20,395 nt of DNA from Priapulus caudatus (GCF_000485595.1 NW_014577087.1:922131-942525); one strand, 5' to 3'. Positions 1-10,306 are shown, numbered from the stretch's first letter. Numbers and translations: made by a program. The notes: a model not told the origin generated them from the sequence alone.

Positions 1-90
1 GAACAGTCTCGAATTTTAGCGGGTCTAATTTACTAGCAAACATATGCACACGCCATCGCGCAGGCCTAATAGCGATGTTTGAAGCGCTGT

Positions 91-143
91 CCGCAGTGGA
101 GACGTGCGCCAAATTCGAGGCCCGGCGCACGTCTCCACAGCGG
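91..143. repeat. Near-perfect hairpin, 20-bp arms
   Basis: Arms 91-110 and 124-143 are reverse complements apart from one A/A mismatch, with a 13-nt loop. The inner 14 bp (97-110 against 124-137) are perfect. The hairpin lies just left of the point where the truncated acetyltransferase exon 2 of the first pseudogene begins, so it may mark the edge of an insertion. A degraded version is present at about 6406-6464 in the duplicated block. It could be a mobile-element terminus or a fortuitous palindrome; no target duplication is recognisable. Confidence 0.6.
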
Positions 144-236
144 TCAGCGGATGGTCTGTAGTTTTAGAAGATAACAATGAAGACTTTGTTGTAAAGAAGA
201 ACCAGGGTTTCTTATACATAAGAGGCAAGGTACGTA

Positions 237-1182
237 AGAGGAGCAGATTTTTTATCCATCCGGTAGGGCCATTAACACCTGCCTGATGAGATGACTCTGT
301 ACCTGCTCCGTGTCACCGTAGAGTGGGAAGATGCCGTAACTCACGTCTCCAGTCATGTTAATGGCAATGACAAAACCGGTGATCTTGCCTTCAGCATCTG
401 TTGCTACAAACATCAGCTTCTTATAGGCCCGTATGTAGGGTCGCAGATCCGCAGTCGGTCGTGCCCAGCGATGGTCCTGTCGTAGTCGAGTACAGCTTGC
501 AGCATCTCCTCGCTGTATGGCTTCACTGTGATATTAGCATCATCTTCTAGCTTCAGGGATGCTGCGAGCTTGGCGTGATTCACTGCGTAGTGTCTCGTTG
601 TAATCACGAAAGACTCTGTAGTGAAACCGTTCTTCTCATAAAGCTTTAATTTTAATTACGCAGTGCATGGCGGAGTTAAGTCCCAGGTTACGGTGGCCGG
701 CGTGCTCAACCGCCCGTTTGAGTAACATACTTCCTATTCCTCTCCGTCTCATGTCGCTATACGTACCATGAAGTGACCCATGAAAGCTTCGTCACCGACA
801 ACAGCAGAATTCAGAAAACCTGCAATGAAATACGTTAGCACTTCAATTACCAACGTTGACATTTCTTTCTGTTAATTATACATTTATATATAGCGGCTGG
901 CATTTGGCTCTTAATTGCTATATATAGCTTGCATCTGCGCAAACTCTACTGCTACTACGTGGTTTATGTCGAGAACAGATAATAAACGTATGGTAACGAA
1001 CCTAATGGTTCTCCGCTAGGAAGCACTAGTACTGCCGTGAAAGCTCCGCCGCCTTCGCCGTATTTCATTATGATTTTAAGCGTTTCAACTTCGAAGTCTT
1101 CCGCGAAATCGCCTGCTTACCATTTCATCACATAAGGCAGATCTGACTCGGTAGCAGCTCTGACCGTACACCCGTCCGCCAT
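237..1182 (-). pseudogene. GNAT N-acetyltransferase pseudogene, two exons
   Basis: This is a broken family member. Exon 1 is 1182 down to 1002: ATG at 1182-1180, 60 codons, starting MADGCTVR and ending in Ser-Gly-Glu-Pro-Leu before a GTTCGT donor at 1001. The intron (1001-820) ends in TTGCAG and exon 2 begins at 819. Three lesions are visible. The Trp-Trp pair conserved in the other exon 1 copies reads TGG TAA, a stop at codon 22. Exon 2 is out of frame soon after the Phe-Met-Gly-His-Phe segment, near the acetyl-CoA loop, and again at the His-Asp-Arg-Gly-Asp-Tyr segment, where a frame (413-607) ends wrongly. The 3' end is missing: similarity stops near 237, so about 50 C-terminal codons are lost. 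Some indels could be sequencing error, but the stop codon and the truncation also appear consistent with true decay. Confidence 0.8.
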
Positions 1183-1414
1183 GATGTCTAATGCCCAGTA
1201 GAGTGAAACCAGTGCTGCCCATGGAATGCACGCAGGTGTCTAGATATTTGTCTCCATGTATGTGTATCTATATTGCATCCAGCTGAGTGCAATCTCAGTA
1301 GCACCCCTATTCTAGTTTTGCATCGCGTCTGTAAACAATACCCTCAGCACGTTTTTTCCACACCCTATAGTCCCCGCTCTCATCATACCTGACTACCCAT
1401 TGTAACATATGTAA
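1183..1414. other. Upstream flank of the first pseudogene
   Basis: No coding signal is seen. The first roughly 30 bases beyond the start codon (ATGATG followed by a CCCA-containing stretch) are shared with the flanks of the exon 1 copies at 4907, 10306, 11076 and about 14128. This indicates that the duplications included 5' flanking sequence. Whether it holds a promoter cannot be told. Confidence 0.4.
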
Positions 1415-1460
1415 TATCAAGGGTACATAATAGGAGATCTCCTATTATGTACTCTTGGTA
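1415..1460. repeat. Palindrome with 30-bp perfect core
   Basis: Positions 1423-1452 are a perfect palindrome centred on AGATCT, flanked by imperfect pairing out to 1415-1460. It lies about 235 bp upstream of the pseudogene start at 1182. The corresponding place in the duplicated block (about 7980-8031) has the same sequence disrupted by small insertions. Palindromes of similar layout occur at 11160-11204 and 13644-13678. Confidence 0.8.
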
Positions 1461-1755
1461 ATATCCCGTACAGACTGCAACTTTGACTCTACGTTAAACT
1501 AGTTCGGCTCGGACTATTTTTTTGCGGTGACAGTGTGTACACGGGCACTACCCTGGGGGACATATAGACCCTATCAGCGTTAGCATCCCCGAATCGAGGT
1601 GGGCCAGGTTCATAGATAACATATATACACATATGCATATATGCATCGTATATATATGGGCCTGTTGTCTCGCGCTAAACGGTGCATGTGTGTATTTAAT
1701 CCGGGGCCAGGCTCGAACTAAATTTCGATATTGTTAATATAACAAATAAGAAATT

Positions 1756-1756
<1 letters not shown>
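1461..1756. other. Non-coding stretch with TA-rich tract
   Basis: No gene is seen. It contains an alternating TA/CA tract (about 1617-1660) with ATATGCATATATGCAT-like self-complementary motifs. The whole stretch recurs at about 8040-8380 with extra inserted bases. Confidence 0.5.
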
Positions 1757-1804
<48 letters not shown>

Positions 1805-1930
1805 GGAAAGGGGGTGTACGTGTGTGCGTATGTATGTGTGCAACATCCTATTGGCGACTTCTATATAGTCTCTCTCTCCCCCTCTCCCTCTCTTTCGCTC
1901 GATCTCTGCCTGCCTCTCCCCCTTTTTAGT
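1757..1930. repeat. (TG)n microsatellite followed by CT-rich tract
   Basis: An almost pure TG array (about 1757-1802) is followed by a less regular TG stretch, then a unique spacer (about 1841-1868), then a CT-rich tract. The same order (TG array, CAAC/CAGC spacer with CTTCTA, CT tract) recurs at 8383-8620 and 10352-10800. So this is a dispersed composite repeat rather than a chance microsatellite. Frames that read as poly Cys-Val are artefacts of the dinucleotide repeat. Confidence 0.9.
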
Positions 1931-2324
1931 CTAGTTCTCTATATTATATTACTGTCATTACCCAGTTACCGTATCGGAAGCAATGCGAGGGAAACTCCAT
2001 TTCACGTTTAATTGACTTTTATTACACACATCTGTTTTATTTAATAGAATCTTTACAGATACTATACTACGACAACAAACAAGCAAATGTCAAAGTACAC
2101 AGTGTCCTCGACTTATAATTAACGGTTAACATTTACGACATTTATCTATATAATAATTTTGGCATCGTAACAATCCGTTTGAGTAAGATCACGAGTTGCT
2201 CCTTCGTGGTGCAGTAGATTGTAAAATACCATTAACAAGTTAATTAACCAATATAATTAATTAGCTATTATATGAAGGTGGATTATCATTCGGTGATATA
2301 TGTCAGCAGGAAAGTCTATTTGTG
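1931..2324. other. 3' flank of the acetyltransferase gene
   Basis: AT-rich sequence downstream of the minus-strand gene that ends at 2325. No reading frame looks like a gene. It probably holds the 3' untranslated region and polyadenylation signal of that gene, but I cannot pick one site with confidence. It recurs at about 8690-9080 with many single-base insertions. Confidence 0.45.
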
Positions 2325-3410
2325 CTAGATTCCGAAGGCAACATAATTAAGAAGAGACACGACTTTTTCCCTTGGTAGTTTCACTTCGCGCTTCGTGTAG
2401 AGTCGCTTTAGATGCATGACAGACCTAGCTCCTAGATTTTCCACCAATCTTACCGCAGGTGTGTTGTCATCAGGCGTATAGAAACAGATCTCTGATCCAT
2501 TCGGCAGGGCCATTAACACCTGCCTCATCAGATGACTCTGTACCTGCTCCGTGTCACCGTAGAGTGGGAAGATGCCGTAACTCACGCTTCCCACCATGTT
2601 GATGGCAACGACATAACCTGTTACCTTGTCTTTAGCATCTGTTGCAACAAACACCAGCTTCTTATAAGCCTGTAAACAGGGACGCAGGTAGTCCCCGCGG
2701 TCGTGCCCAGCTATGTTCCTGTCGTAGTCGAGTACAGCTTGCAGCATCTCCTCGCTGTATGGCTTTACTATGATATTGGCTTCATCTTCCAGCTTCAGGG
2801 ATGCTGCGATCTTGGCGTGATCGACGGTGTAATAACGGTCGGTAATAGTGAACGACTCCGTCGTAAAACCGTTCTTTTTATGCCGCTCCACAACTTGCAT
2901 GACAGAGTTAAGTCCCAAATTACAGTGGGCGGCGTGCTCACGTATGCGTTTGACCAACATACGACCTATTCCTGATCCTCTCATGTCACTACGTACTACG
3001 AAATGACCCATGAAAGCATCGTCACCGACTACAGCGCAATTTAGAAAACCTGCAATGAGAGACCATATAATTATAAAGATGAGTAGATTGATGAGTAAAG
3101 TTTTGTACTTGTGTTTTATGTTCATCTATTTTTTTAATATGTATAAAGCTTGCAGAACGTATATATACAAACCTACTGGTTCCCCGCTGGGTAACACTGC
3201 CGTGAAGGCACCACCGCCTTTTCCGTACTTCATAGTGATAGTGTGCATATTGGGCTCGATGTCTTGTGGAAATTCAGCCTCCCACCATTTCAGCACATGT
3301 GGCAGATCCGATGCAATGGCATCTCTAACAGTACACCTTTTCGACGAAAAGTAAACAGGCCGGGCGAAAGACAGTAGGTACAGGAACTGGTCACGTCGGT
3401 GACGCCCCAT
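2325..3410 (-). CDS. GNAT-family N-acetyltransferase, two exons
   Basis: This is the best-preserved family member. Its two-domain GNAT architecture implies acetyl transfer from acetyl-CoA to an amine; the substrate is unknown. Exon 1 runs 3410-3173 (donor GTTTGT at 3172), intron 3172-3050 (123 bp, acceptor TTGCAG), exon 2 3049-2325 with stop TAG. The split codon joins Glu-Pro-Val-Gly to Phe-Leu-Asn-Cys in frame. The spliced product is about 320 residues. The GNAT acetyl-CoA loop is visible as Arg-Gly-Ser-Gly-Ile-Gly early in exon 2. The second half (from Tyr-Thr-Val-Asp-His-Ala-Lys onward) resembles the C-terminal YitH/HolE-type domain. Oddity: where paralogs have ATG GCG, this copy has TCG TCG (3347-3342), and similarity to paralogs ends there. 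The in-frame ATG at 3410-3408 would add 22 unrelated residues. The first exon may therefore be wrong or replaced by another. No signal peptide is evident. Confidence 0.75.
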
Positions 3411-4063
3411 TCATGTCCATCAACGAAGAAGGCGGGGCTTATTCTGATTACGGAGATGCGAAAATTCAACAGAAGGACGTAGCGCAGTGCGCTAAAGAGC
3501 GTGTTATTTTCGTTTTTGTGCCAAACTCTATCATAGGAAACCGTTCTAGCCTAGCAGAATGCCCTAGTTCCTGAGATCGGCGATTTGGTGCTCTAATGGT
3601 ATTATACCTAGAAATTATAATAGCGAGGTGCGGCGTAGACTGTGATTGGAAGACACAAAGTGTCAATCCTCGGCGCGCCTCGGCATCATGGCTGCATCAC
3701 GTCAAGTGCGCCCTCCCGCCACCGCGTTGACAGACTTTGACAGTAATAAAGATATAGCTGTGTAACTTTAATGACTTATATGCGTCGATCGCGAGCGTGG
3801 TGGTGGTGGTGGGGGAGAGGGAGAGGGAGGGCCGGTTGATGGGGGCTCTAATAGCAAAAGCAGTTCAGTCCTTTGTTAACAGTCAACAAATCCATGTTTA
3901 ATCCTCCTCTTGAGGGTTAAAAGGTTATCAGACACTTACTCTTCGCACGTCAGCGGAAAGTAGATTTCACGGTCCTTTCAATAAAGTGATAAAAATGGTA
4001 GGTTAGCGCTGAAACAAAAAAGTTTTCTACTCGGTCCGTTAGACCATGTCCTCAGAAAATGTC
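3411..4063. other. Intergenic stretch, no gene seen
   Basis: Short frames here lack any recognisable motif. A purine-rich run with GTG triplets and GA repeats lies at about 3797-3830. I see no exon 2 for the orphan exon 1 at 4733-4907 in this interval. Confidence 0.5.
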
Positions 4064-4410
4064 TGATATCTGACCTTTCCCCCACTGCCCTTTGACCTGT
4101 CCAATTTCTCGCTGGTGATGGCCGGGTTTCCTCCCCATCACACTATACATCGAATATTAAGAGCGTAGGTCGAGCCGTTGAGATTTGTGCCGCCATTCCG
4201 TATTTCCTTTTATACCTTAAGTTAAGGGAGAAATATTCCCCCTCCATTGACACATCTTGACCTTTGACCCTTGACCCCCAAATTCGACATCCCGTGTCCT
4301 TTTCGCGACCCCCCCCCCGACGTCCCGAATATCAAGATCGTACGTCGCGCGGTTAAGATTTATGCCGTAACTGTTGACGCACGGACAGACGGACGGACGG
4401 ACATTCATGC
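4064..4410. repeat. Diverged tandem dimer, GACGGACGG-terminated
   Basis: Two diverged direct copies: about 4064-4206 and about 4247-4410. Both contain a (T)GACCTTTGACC-like segment, then CGAATATTAAGA/CGAATATCAAGA, then a GTTGAGATTTGTGCC/GTTAAGATTTATGCC segment. The second copy ends in a GACGGACGGAC run (about 4385-4402). This layout suggests a dispersed non-coding repeat of the kind common in invertebrate genomes. The 63-codon frame across it is not a gene. Confidence 0.55.
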
Positions 4411-4446
4411 GATTCTACAAGCTGCATCTGACTTCGTCAGCTGAGC

Positions 4447-4659
4447 TAAAAACTCGATAATTTTGTTGTTTGTGCACAGCGGCGTACGTACGGTGTACTT
4501 GTGTGTTGCAGAGAAGAATTTGAACGTCATTTACAGGAAATTATCAGTAATAATAATATGTGAATGAGAATAAATAAGTTAATACTTGGACTTTGGTAGT
4601 AATTACATTTCGTGATTAATTACCATCATTTTATCATTGACACGTTCCAAGTGTCTGTG
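4447..4659. mobile_element. Right arm of a foldback element, truncated
   Basis: This matches the right arm of the complete foldback element at 13286-13869, from the ACTCGATAATT segment to the outer end CCAAGTGTCTGTG at 4659, followed by the flank ATTACAAT (4660-4667). The left arm is not found to the left; unrelated sequence begins before 4447. The flank beyond 4659 is shared with 13870 onward, so the insertion predates duplication of the block, and this copy later lost its left half. Confidence 0.7.
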
Positions 4660-4732
4660 ATTACAATGTGAGCGAATGCATGCTTGCTGCGAGGTATGTG
4701 CAGACGATATATACACGTTAGTGAACACGTAC

Positions 4733-4907
4733 CGACTGGTTCTCCGCTAGTTGTCACTGCCGTGAAAGCTCCGCCGCCTTCCCCGTATTTCAGAATGTCC
4801 TTGTGCATTTTGAGCTCGTAGTCACCCGAAAAATCTTCTGCCCACCATTTCAGCACGTACGTCAGATCTGACTCGATAGCATCTCTGATCGTGCACCCGT
4901 CCGCCAT
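4733..4907 (-). CDS. Orphan exon 1 of a GNAT acetyltransferase
   Basis: An intact first exon: ATG at 4907-4905, 58 codons beginning MADGCTIRDAIESDL, containing Lys-Trp-Trp and a Lys-Tyr-Gly-Glu-Gly-Gly-Gly stretch, and ending Gly-Glu-Pro-Val with one extra base before a strong GTACGT donor at 4732. Phase and boundary match the gene at 2325-3410. There is no matching exon 2 between here and 3410. The nearest in-phase acceptor is at 3050, which would require skipping the exon at 3173-3410. It is either a relic of a copy whose exon 2 was lost or an alternative first exon for the downstream exon 2. That second option is attractive because the downstream exon 1 has lost its ancestral start codon. 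Confidence 0.7.
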
Positions 4908-5340
4908 GATGCCCTACTACCCAATGTAGCCTATGACTCCGCGTTCACAAATGATTACAACAGGAGCATATGAACTATGTTACATAATGTGAAACATTTT
5001 GTGTACATAAACCTAGGTAATGTGCTCCTTATCAGACAGCGATAGAGTAGCGGACAGTCTATGTAGCGAATAGCTCTAGCCCGTTCTGTTCAGTCACGTA
5101 TATAGGTACTGTCAGGACTAATATAACTTAGCAGCCAAGCAAGCAGGCAGCGGGACCACCTGTCCTAACTTTTGCTTGCTCTTGCGGCCAATAGCGTGTC
5201 CTACTCATCTCGCCCTCTATACACCTCTCACTGATCAACAGCTGCTTTAGTCCTTACGTGCCGCACCGTTAGGTCCTACGCGTGTCGCTGCGTCCTACGA
5301 GGGTTCGTTGCTCTACGGGCACGCAGGCACACGCTAAGTT
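4908..5340. other. Upstream flank of orphan exon 1
   Basis: No coding signal. About 4908-5240 is homologous to about 14129-14480, including the ACAAATGATTACAACAGG segment and an imperfect inverted repeat around ACATAATGTGAAACATTTTGTGTAC (about 4982-5006). Conservation between the two copies mainly reflects shared duplication. Confidence 0.5.
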
Positions 5341-5450
5341 TTTTTCTTTAATTGTTTGTTAATTTAATTTTTAATTAAAAATTTTATAAATTTAATTTGT
5401 GATTATTTTTTTTTAATTTAATTTTTTATTGCATTTTTTTTTTTTATTAT
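5341..5450. repeat. AT-rich low-complexity tract
   Basis: Runs of T interrupted by AATTTAATTT-like motifs. It is flanked by related short direct sequences (GCTCTACGGGCAC at about 5312-5324 and GCTCTACGGTGCAC at about 5479-5492), which could indicate an insertion. Confidence 0.5.
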
Positions 5451-6405
5451 CCACGACCAACGACCGTAGGACCAACGTGCTCTACGGTGCACGATACAAA
5501 ATAATACGCTGCATGCACATTAAACTTAACATATTAATAAATGAAATACTAACAATAATAAATATACTGGTCAAAAACTATACACAAGTGGTATTTACAC
5601 AGCAGCTGGCTGCTTGTGTAGCTGTACGACAGTACTTCTAAAACTGGTGTATGGTTCACCCAAGGTGACATGAAATTATTTGAAGTACGTGAATGAAACT
5701 AGACCAAAACATAAAGAGAATTTTGTCAGTGGGTGAATCGAACATTTGTGATAAGCGTCTCAGGGTGCAATGACACTGAAATAGTTAAGAATTATTTTCT
5801 TCCTCTTCCTGCCACTCCTGTCTGGTGCAGTATGCAATGTCATATGAGAAAAGGCGACAGGTACATAATAAAATTTAAGAAAGAAAAAATTTAAGAAAGA
5901 AAAAGTTTAAACAAACTGACCAAGTTGAAGAAATTTAAAGTTGTAAAAAAAAGTTTTATATAAAAAAAAAGAAAGGAAAAAATGATGATTTTTAAAAAAT
6001 TGGGCATGTTACCGTCGTACCCCTGGGCGTTACTAATAGGACCGGTCGAGGGACAACTGACCACGTTGAGACGCAAGCGACCGGGGTAGGGGTGGAGACA
6101 ACCGACCGCGCTAGGACTTAGGATCGGCGTCGCCGTGTAGAGGCGCTGTTCGGCGCCGGCTCACAAACCTGGAGCCCCGAAGGCTGGGGGGTGGTGGGTT
6201 GTCTCGCTATCATATCTGGCTTACTTATCAGTGCCCCGTGTTGCAGCCAAGAGAGACATGAGTACAAGATTGGCGTAGCACAGTCGCCGTTTGGCTAGGT
6301 TTGCATCGGAGCGCTGCGAGCTCGGATGAGACAACCGCGCAAAAGACTCCGCGGGAATTTGGCGCACGCGACCGCGGGCGATGTTGACGGTATGAACCGG
6401 CTCGT
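5451..6405. other. No gene recognised; A-rich then GC-rich
   Basis: The first part (to about 5870) is unremarkable. From 5871 to 5998 it is A-rich, with AAATTTAAGAAAGAAAAA repeated twice. From about 6000 to 6405 composition switches sharply to GC-rich, with several GACAACTGACC/GACAACCGACC-like repeats and no credible reading frame. The last part shows weak, indel-ridden similarity to about 1-90, so the duplicated block probably begins before 6406. Confidence 0.45.
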
Positions 6406-6570
6406 CCGCCAGTGGGAGACGTAGCGCCAAATGCGCAGCGCCGGCGCCACGCTCAAACAGCGGTCAGCAGGATTATGGTCCTGTAGTTTTTAGAGGGGAT
6501 AACAATGCAAGACTTTGTTGTAAAGAAGCAACCAGGCGTTTCTTATACATAAGAGGGAAGCGTACGTAGA

Positions 6571-7702
6571 GGAGCAGATTTTATATCATCCGGGTTAGGG
6601 CCATTAGACACCTGCCTCATGAGAGTGACTCTGTAACCTGCTTCCGGGGGGTCCCCGGGGTTTGACAGTGCCGGAAGATGCAGTTAACTTCACGCTCTCC
6701 TGATCACTGTTAATGGCTGCAAGTGACAAGAACCTGGGTGAAGCTTGCGCTGTCAGCATCTGTTGCTTACAAGAACATCAGGCGTCTTATGAGGCGCCTA
6801 TAGTTAGCGGTCGGCAAGATCCGCAGTCGGGTCGGTGCGCAGCGATGGTTCCGGTCGGTAGGTCGCAGTACAGCTTGCCGAGCAGCTCGTCGCGTGTGGG
6901 GGGTATGGCGTTCACTGTGCATGAGTTGAGCGATCGATCTTCGCTAGCTTCAGGAATGGGCTGGCGTGAAGGCGCGGTGGGTCGGGGTGAGGCACGTTGG
7001 GGTGAGTGTTCTCGTGTGGTAGAGTCAGGGGCGAAGAGACGTGCTGTAGTCAGAGACCTGTGTGCTTCTCATAAAGCTTGGTAATTTTAGGGATTACGCA
7101 GCTGGCATGGCGGCAGTTAGGGATGTTCCAGGTGTACGTGCCGCCGCGCGTACGTGCTCAACCCCGTCTGGAGTAACGATACTTCCTATTCGCTCGTGCC
7201 CTCTGATGTCGGCGCTAGGGGGGGCGTACTATGAAGTGAGGCCTATGGTAAGCTTGGACGTCACCGACAACAGCAGAATTGTAGAGAACCTGCAATGAAA
7301 TACGTGTTAGCACTGTCAGATTACCAACGCTGTGACATTTCGTTTCTGGTTAGATTATACGTTACTATAGCGGGCCTTGCATTTGCTCCTTAATTGGCCC
7401 GGTATAGGTAATGAGCTGGCATCTTGCCGCAAAGCTCTACTGCTACTACATGGTTATGTCCGGGTTGGAGCAACGAGATAATAAGTATTAGTGTAACGGA
7501 AGCCTAATCGCGTTCTCCGCTAGGAAGCACTAGTACTGCCGTTGAAAGCTCCGAGAGCGCGTTCGCCCGTATTTCATCGATATTTTAAGCGTTTCAACTT
7601 CCCGAGTCTTCCGCCAAATCGCACTTGCGCTCACCATATTCGATCAACATAAGGCAGCATCTGACTCTTGGCTAGAGGCTCTGACCTACACCGGTCCGCC
7701 AT
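6571..7702 (-). pseudogene. Copy of the first GNAT pseudogene
   Basis: This corresponds to 237-1182. Exon 1 spans about 7702-7520 with ATG at 7702-7700 and the Gly-Glu-Pro end; exon 2 starts at about 7289 after a TTGCAG acceptor and stops near 6571, the same 3' truncation as the first copy. Both exons are broken by numerous single-base insertions, for example a GAGAGCGCG intrusion in the Gly-Gly-Gly segment. No frame of useful length survives. It is either a decayed paralog or a poorly corrected copy of the same locus; the shared truncation point shows common origin. Confidence 0.65.
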
Positions 7703-8382
7703 GATTGTCTATGGCCCAGGTACGAGTGAGAACGCAGTGCTGCCGCGATGGAATGCACGCAGGTGTCTAGATTAGTTTGCTCTCCATGTATGGTATCTAT
7801 ATTGCCGCCCAGCCAGCTGAGCTGAAGCGTGCAGATCTCCAGTTAGCATCCCCTGATTCTAGCCTTTGCATTCGCGGTCTGGTGTAAGCAACACATACCC
7901 TCTCAGCACGTTTTTTCCACGACCTTATAATCCCCGCGCTCATCATACGCCTTGAATCACCCATATGTAACGATATGTAATAATCAAAGGACGTAGCTAA
8001 TAGAAGATCGTGCCTATTATGTACGTCTTGGGCGTAATAGTCCGGCGGTAAGCAGACTGCAACTTTGACTCCTACGTTTTAAAACTAGTTCGGGGCTCGG
8101 ACTTATTTTTTTGCGGGTGACCAGTTGTGTTACACGGCACTACCGCTGGGGACATATAGAGCCCTGATTCAGCTATAGCATTGCCCGGGAATCGAGTGGC
8201 GCCAGGTTCATAGATTAACATATATACACGATATGCATATATGCCATTCGCTACTATATATGCGGCCCTGCCTGTTGTCGCGCGCTAAACGCGGGGCGCG
8301 GGTGCACGGTGTTTGTATTTAATCGGGGCCAGGCTCGCGAACTAAACTTTCGATTATTGGTTAATATAACATAATAAGAAAA

Positions 8383-8620
8383 TTGTGTGTTTGTGGTGGT
8401 GCTGTGTGTGCTGGGGTTATGTGCTGTGTGTGTGTGTGTGTGTGCTTGCGCAAAGGGGTGTACGTGTGTGCGGTATGTATGTGACTATGTGGTGGCAACA
8501 TCCTATAGATGTTATGGCGACTTCTAGGATAGTCTCTCTCTGTCCCCCTCTCCCTCTGGCGGCGGCGTCTTGTTCGCGTCGATGCTGCTGCTGGGCCCGC
8601 GCGTCTCCCCCTTTTAGTCT
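8383..8620. repeat. Degraded (TG)n and CT tract
   Basis: The counterpart of 1757-1930 in the duplicated block: an interrupted TG array to about 8500, the CAACATCCTAT spacer, then a CT-rich stretch broken by GCGGCGGCG and CTGCTGCTG insertions. Confidence 0.75.
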
Positions 8621-9084
8621 AGTGGTCTGCGTATATGTATATTACTGCTCATAGCCAGTTTAGCCGTATGGCGGAGGAGCAATGCGAGGGGAAACTCCAT
8701 TTCACGTTTAGATTGACTTTTATGACACACATCTGTTTCGTATTTGAATAGGAATCTTGTACGAGATACTTATACTGAGCGACAACAAACGAAGTAAGAT
8801 GTCAAAGTTACAGCAGTGTCTTCGAGCTTATAAGTGAACGCACTGTGTAACAGTGTTACGACATTTAAGGTCATATATTAAGTAGATTTTGCATGGCGGC
8901 CTAACAATCCGTTGTGTGAGTAGATCGACGAGTGCTCCTTCCGTGGTGTGGCAGTAGATGTGCTATAAATACCGGATTAACAAGGTTGAATTTGACCAAT
9001 ATAATTAATTAGGGCATATTTGATATGAAGGCGCGTGGATGTATCATTCGGTGATGAGTATGTCAGCAGGAAGTCGTATTTGTG

Positions 9085-10306
9085 CTATTATTCCGCAAGC
9101 GCCCAACATAAATTAGAGAAGAGACACGACTTTTTTCCCTTGCGTAGTTCTCACTTTCTGGCGCTTACGTGGTGTTAGAGTTCGCTGTTAGATGCGGATT
9201 GGGACAGACGCTAGCTCCGTAGATTTTTCCACCCAATCTTACGCGCAGCGTGTGTATGTCATCAGCGCGGTTTTTATAGAAAACAGCATCTCTGGATCCA
9301 ATTCGGCAGGGCGCATTCAACACGCTGCCTCATCAGATGACTCGTTGCTACGCTGCCCTGCCGCTGTCACGCGCTAGAGTGGCAAGAATGGCCGTAACGT
9401 CACGCTTCTCCCACCAGTGTTGAGGCCAATGACATAACTGTTACTTGTCTTTAGCAGGGTCTGTGTGTGAACAAACACCCGCTTCTTAATAAGCCGGTGG
9501 AGAACAGGGATCGCAGTGTAGCTCCCGCGGTGCGTGGCCCAGCGGTGGAGGTGGTTCGCGTGTGCGTGAGTCGGAGGGTACAGCTGGTGCTAGCATACTC
9601 CTCGCTGTATGGCGTTTACTTATCAGATATTGGCTTCATCTTGGCGGGCAGCTTCTAGGGGAGAGTCTGCGATCTTTGGGCGGGGTGATCCGCAGCGGAG
9701 TGGTGTAATAACGGGTCGGTGGTAATATGTGAGCGACTCCGTCTGATAAAAACCGTTCTTGGTTGATGCGCCTCCACAACGTTGCATGACAGAGTTGAGA
9801 GGTCGCGAGGATGGTACGGGGCGGCGCTGCTCACGTATGCGTTTGGGTACTCAGCAGCATACGATCCTATCGTGATCCTGCTCATTGTCCACTACGTACT
9901 ACGTGAAATGAACCCAATGGGAAGGAGGCATCGCTCACGTACGTACGAGCGCAAGATGTAGAAAACTGCAATGAGATCACCATAGTAATAGTATAAAGCA
10001 TGAGTAGCATTGGATGCAGTAAAGTTTGTGTACTTGTTTTTTAATGTTCATCTATTTTTTTTAATATGGTATAAGCTTGCAGAAACGGTAATATACAATA
10101 GGCTACCTGGTTCCCCGCGGCCCTGGGTAACCTGCCTGTGAAAGGCCACCACCGCCTTTCCGTACGTGGCAATAGGGAGTGGATATGTTTGCATATTGGG
10201 CTCGATGGTCGCTTGTTGGGCAAATTCAAGCCTGCACATTTCAGCACACATTGCTGGCAGATCCGATGCCAATGCATCTCTAAACTCAGTTACACCTTTT
10301 CGCCAT
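9085..10306 (-). pseudogene. Copy of the two-exon GNAT gene, frame destroyed
   Basis: This corresponds to 2325-3347. Exon 1 starts with ATG GCG at 10306-10301 and runs to about 10110; exon 2 begins at about 9965 and its terminal TAG aligns to 9087-9085. Recognisable sequence continues across both acetyltransferase domains, but frequent one-base insertions interrupt every frame. If the indels are sequencing errors, this is a second near-identical functional gene, and one that keeps the start codon missing from the copy at 2325-3410. If they are real, it is a dead copy. The sequence alone favours the error explanation because substitutions between the copies are comparatively few. Confidence 0.6.

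Larger units (their letters stand above)
6406..10300. repeat. Indel-ridden second copy of 91-3341
   Basis: The order and sequence of 91-3341 recur here: hairpin, truncated exon 2, exon 1, palindrome, TA tract, TG/CT repeat, intact-type exon 2, then exon 1. Differences are dominated by scattered one- or two-base insertions rather than substitutions, and the copy is about 3.9 kb against 3.25 kb. The pattern fits raw long-read sequence better than neutral divergence. At the right edge the copy carries the ancestral ATG GCG of exon 1, which the first copy lacks, so it is not simply the same molecule repeated. Confidence 0.8.

Noticed and set aside
2703-2975. Plus-strand frame of 90 codons
   Set aside because: Antisense shadow of conserved exon 2; the minus-strand frame has family-wide conservation.
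3010-3354. Plus-strand frame of 114 codons
   Set aside because: It is the shadow of the minus-strand acetyltransferase exon 1, intron and exon 2 start, whose splice sites and paralogs are convincing.
4217-4408. 63-codon minus-strand frame
   Set aside because: It lies in a diverged tandem repeat ending in GACGGACGG runs; no sign of coding constraint.
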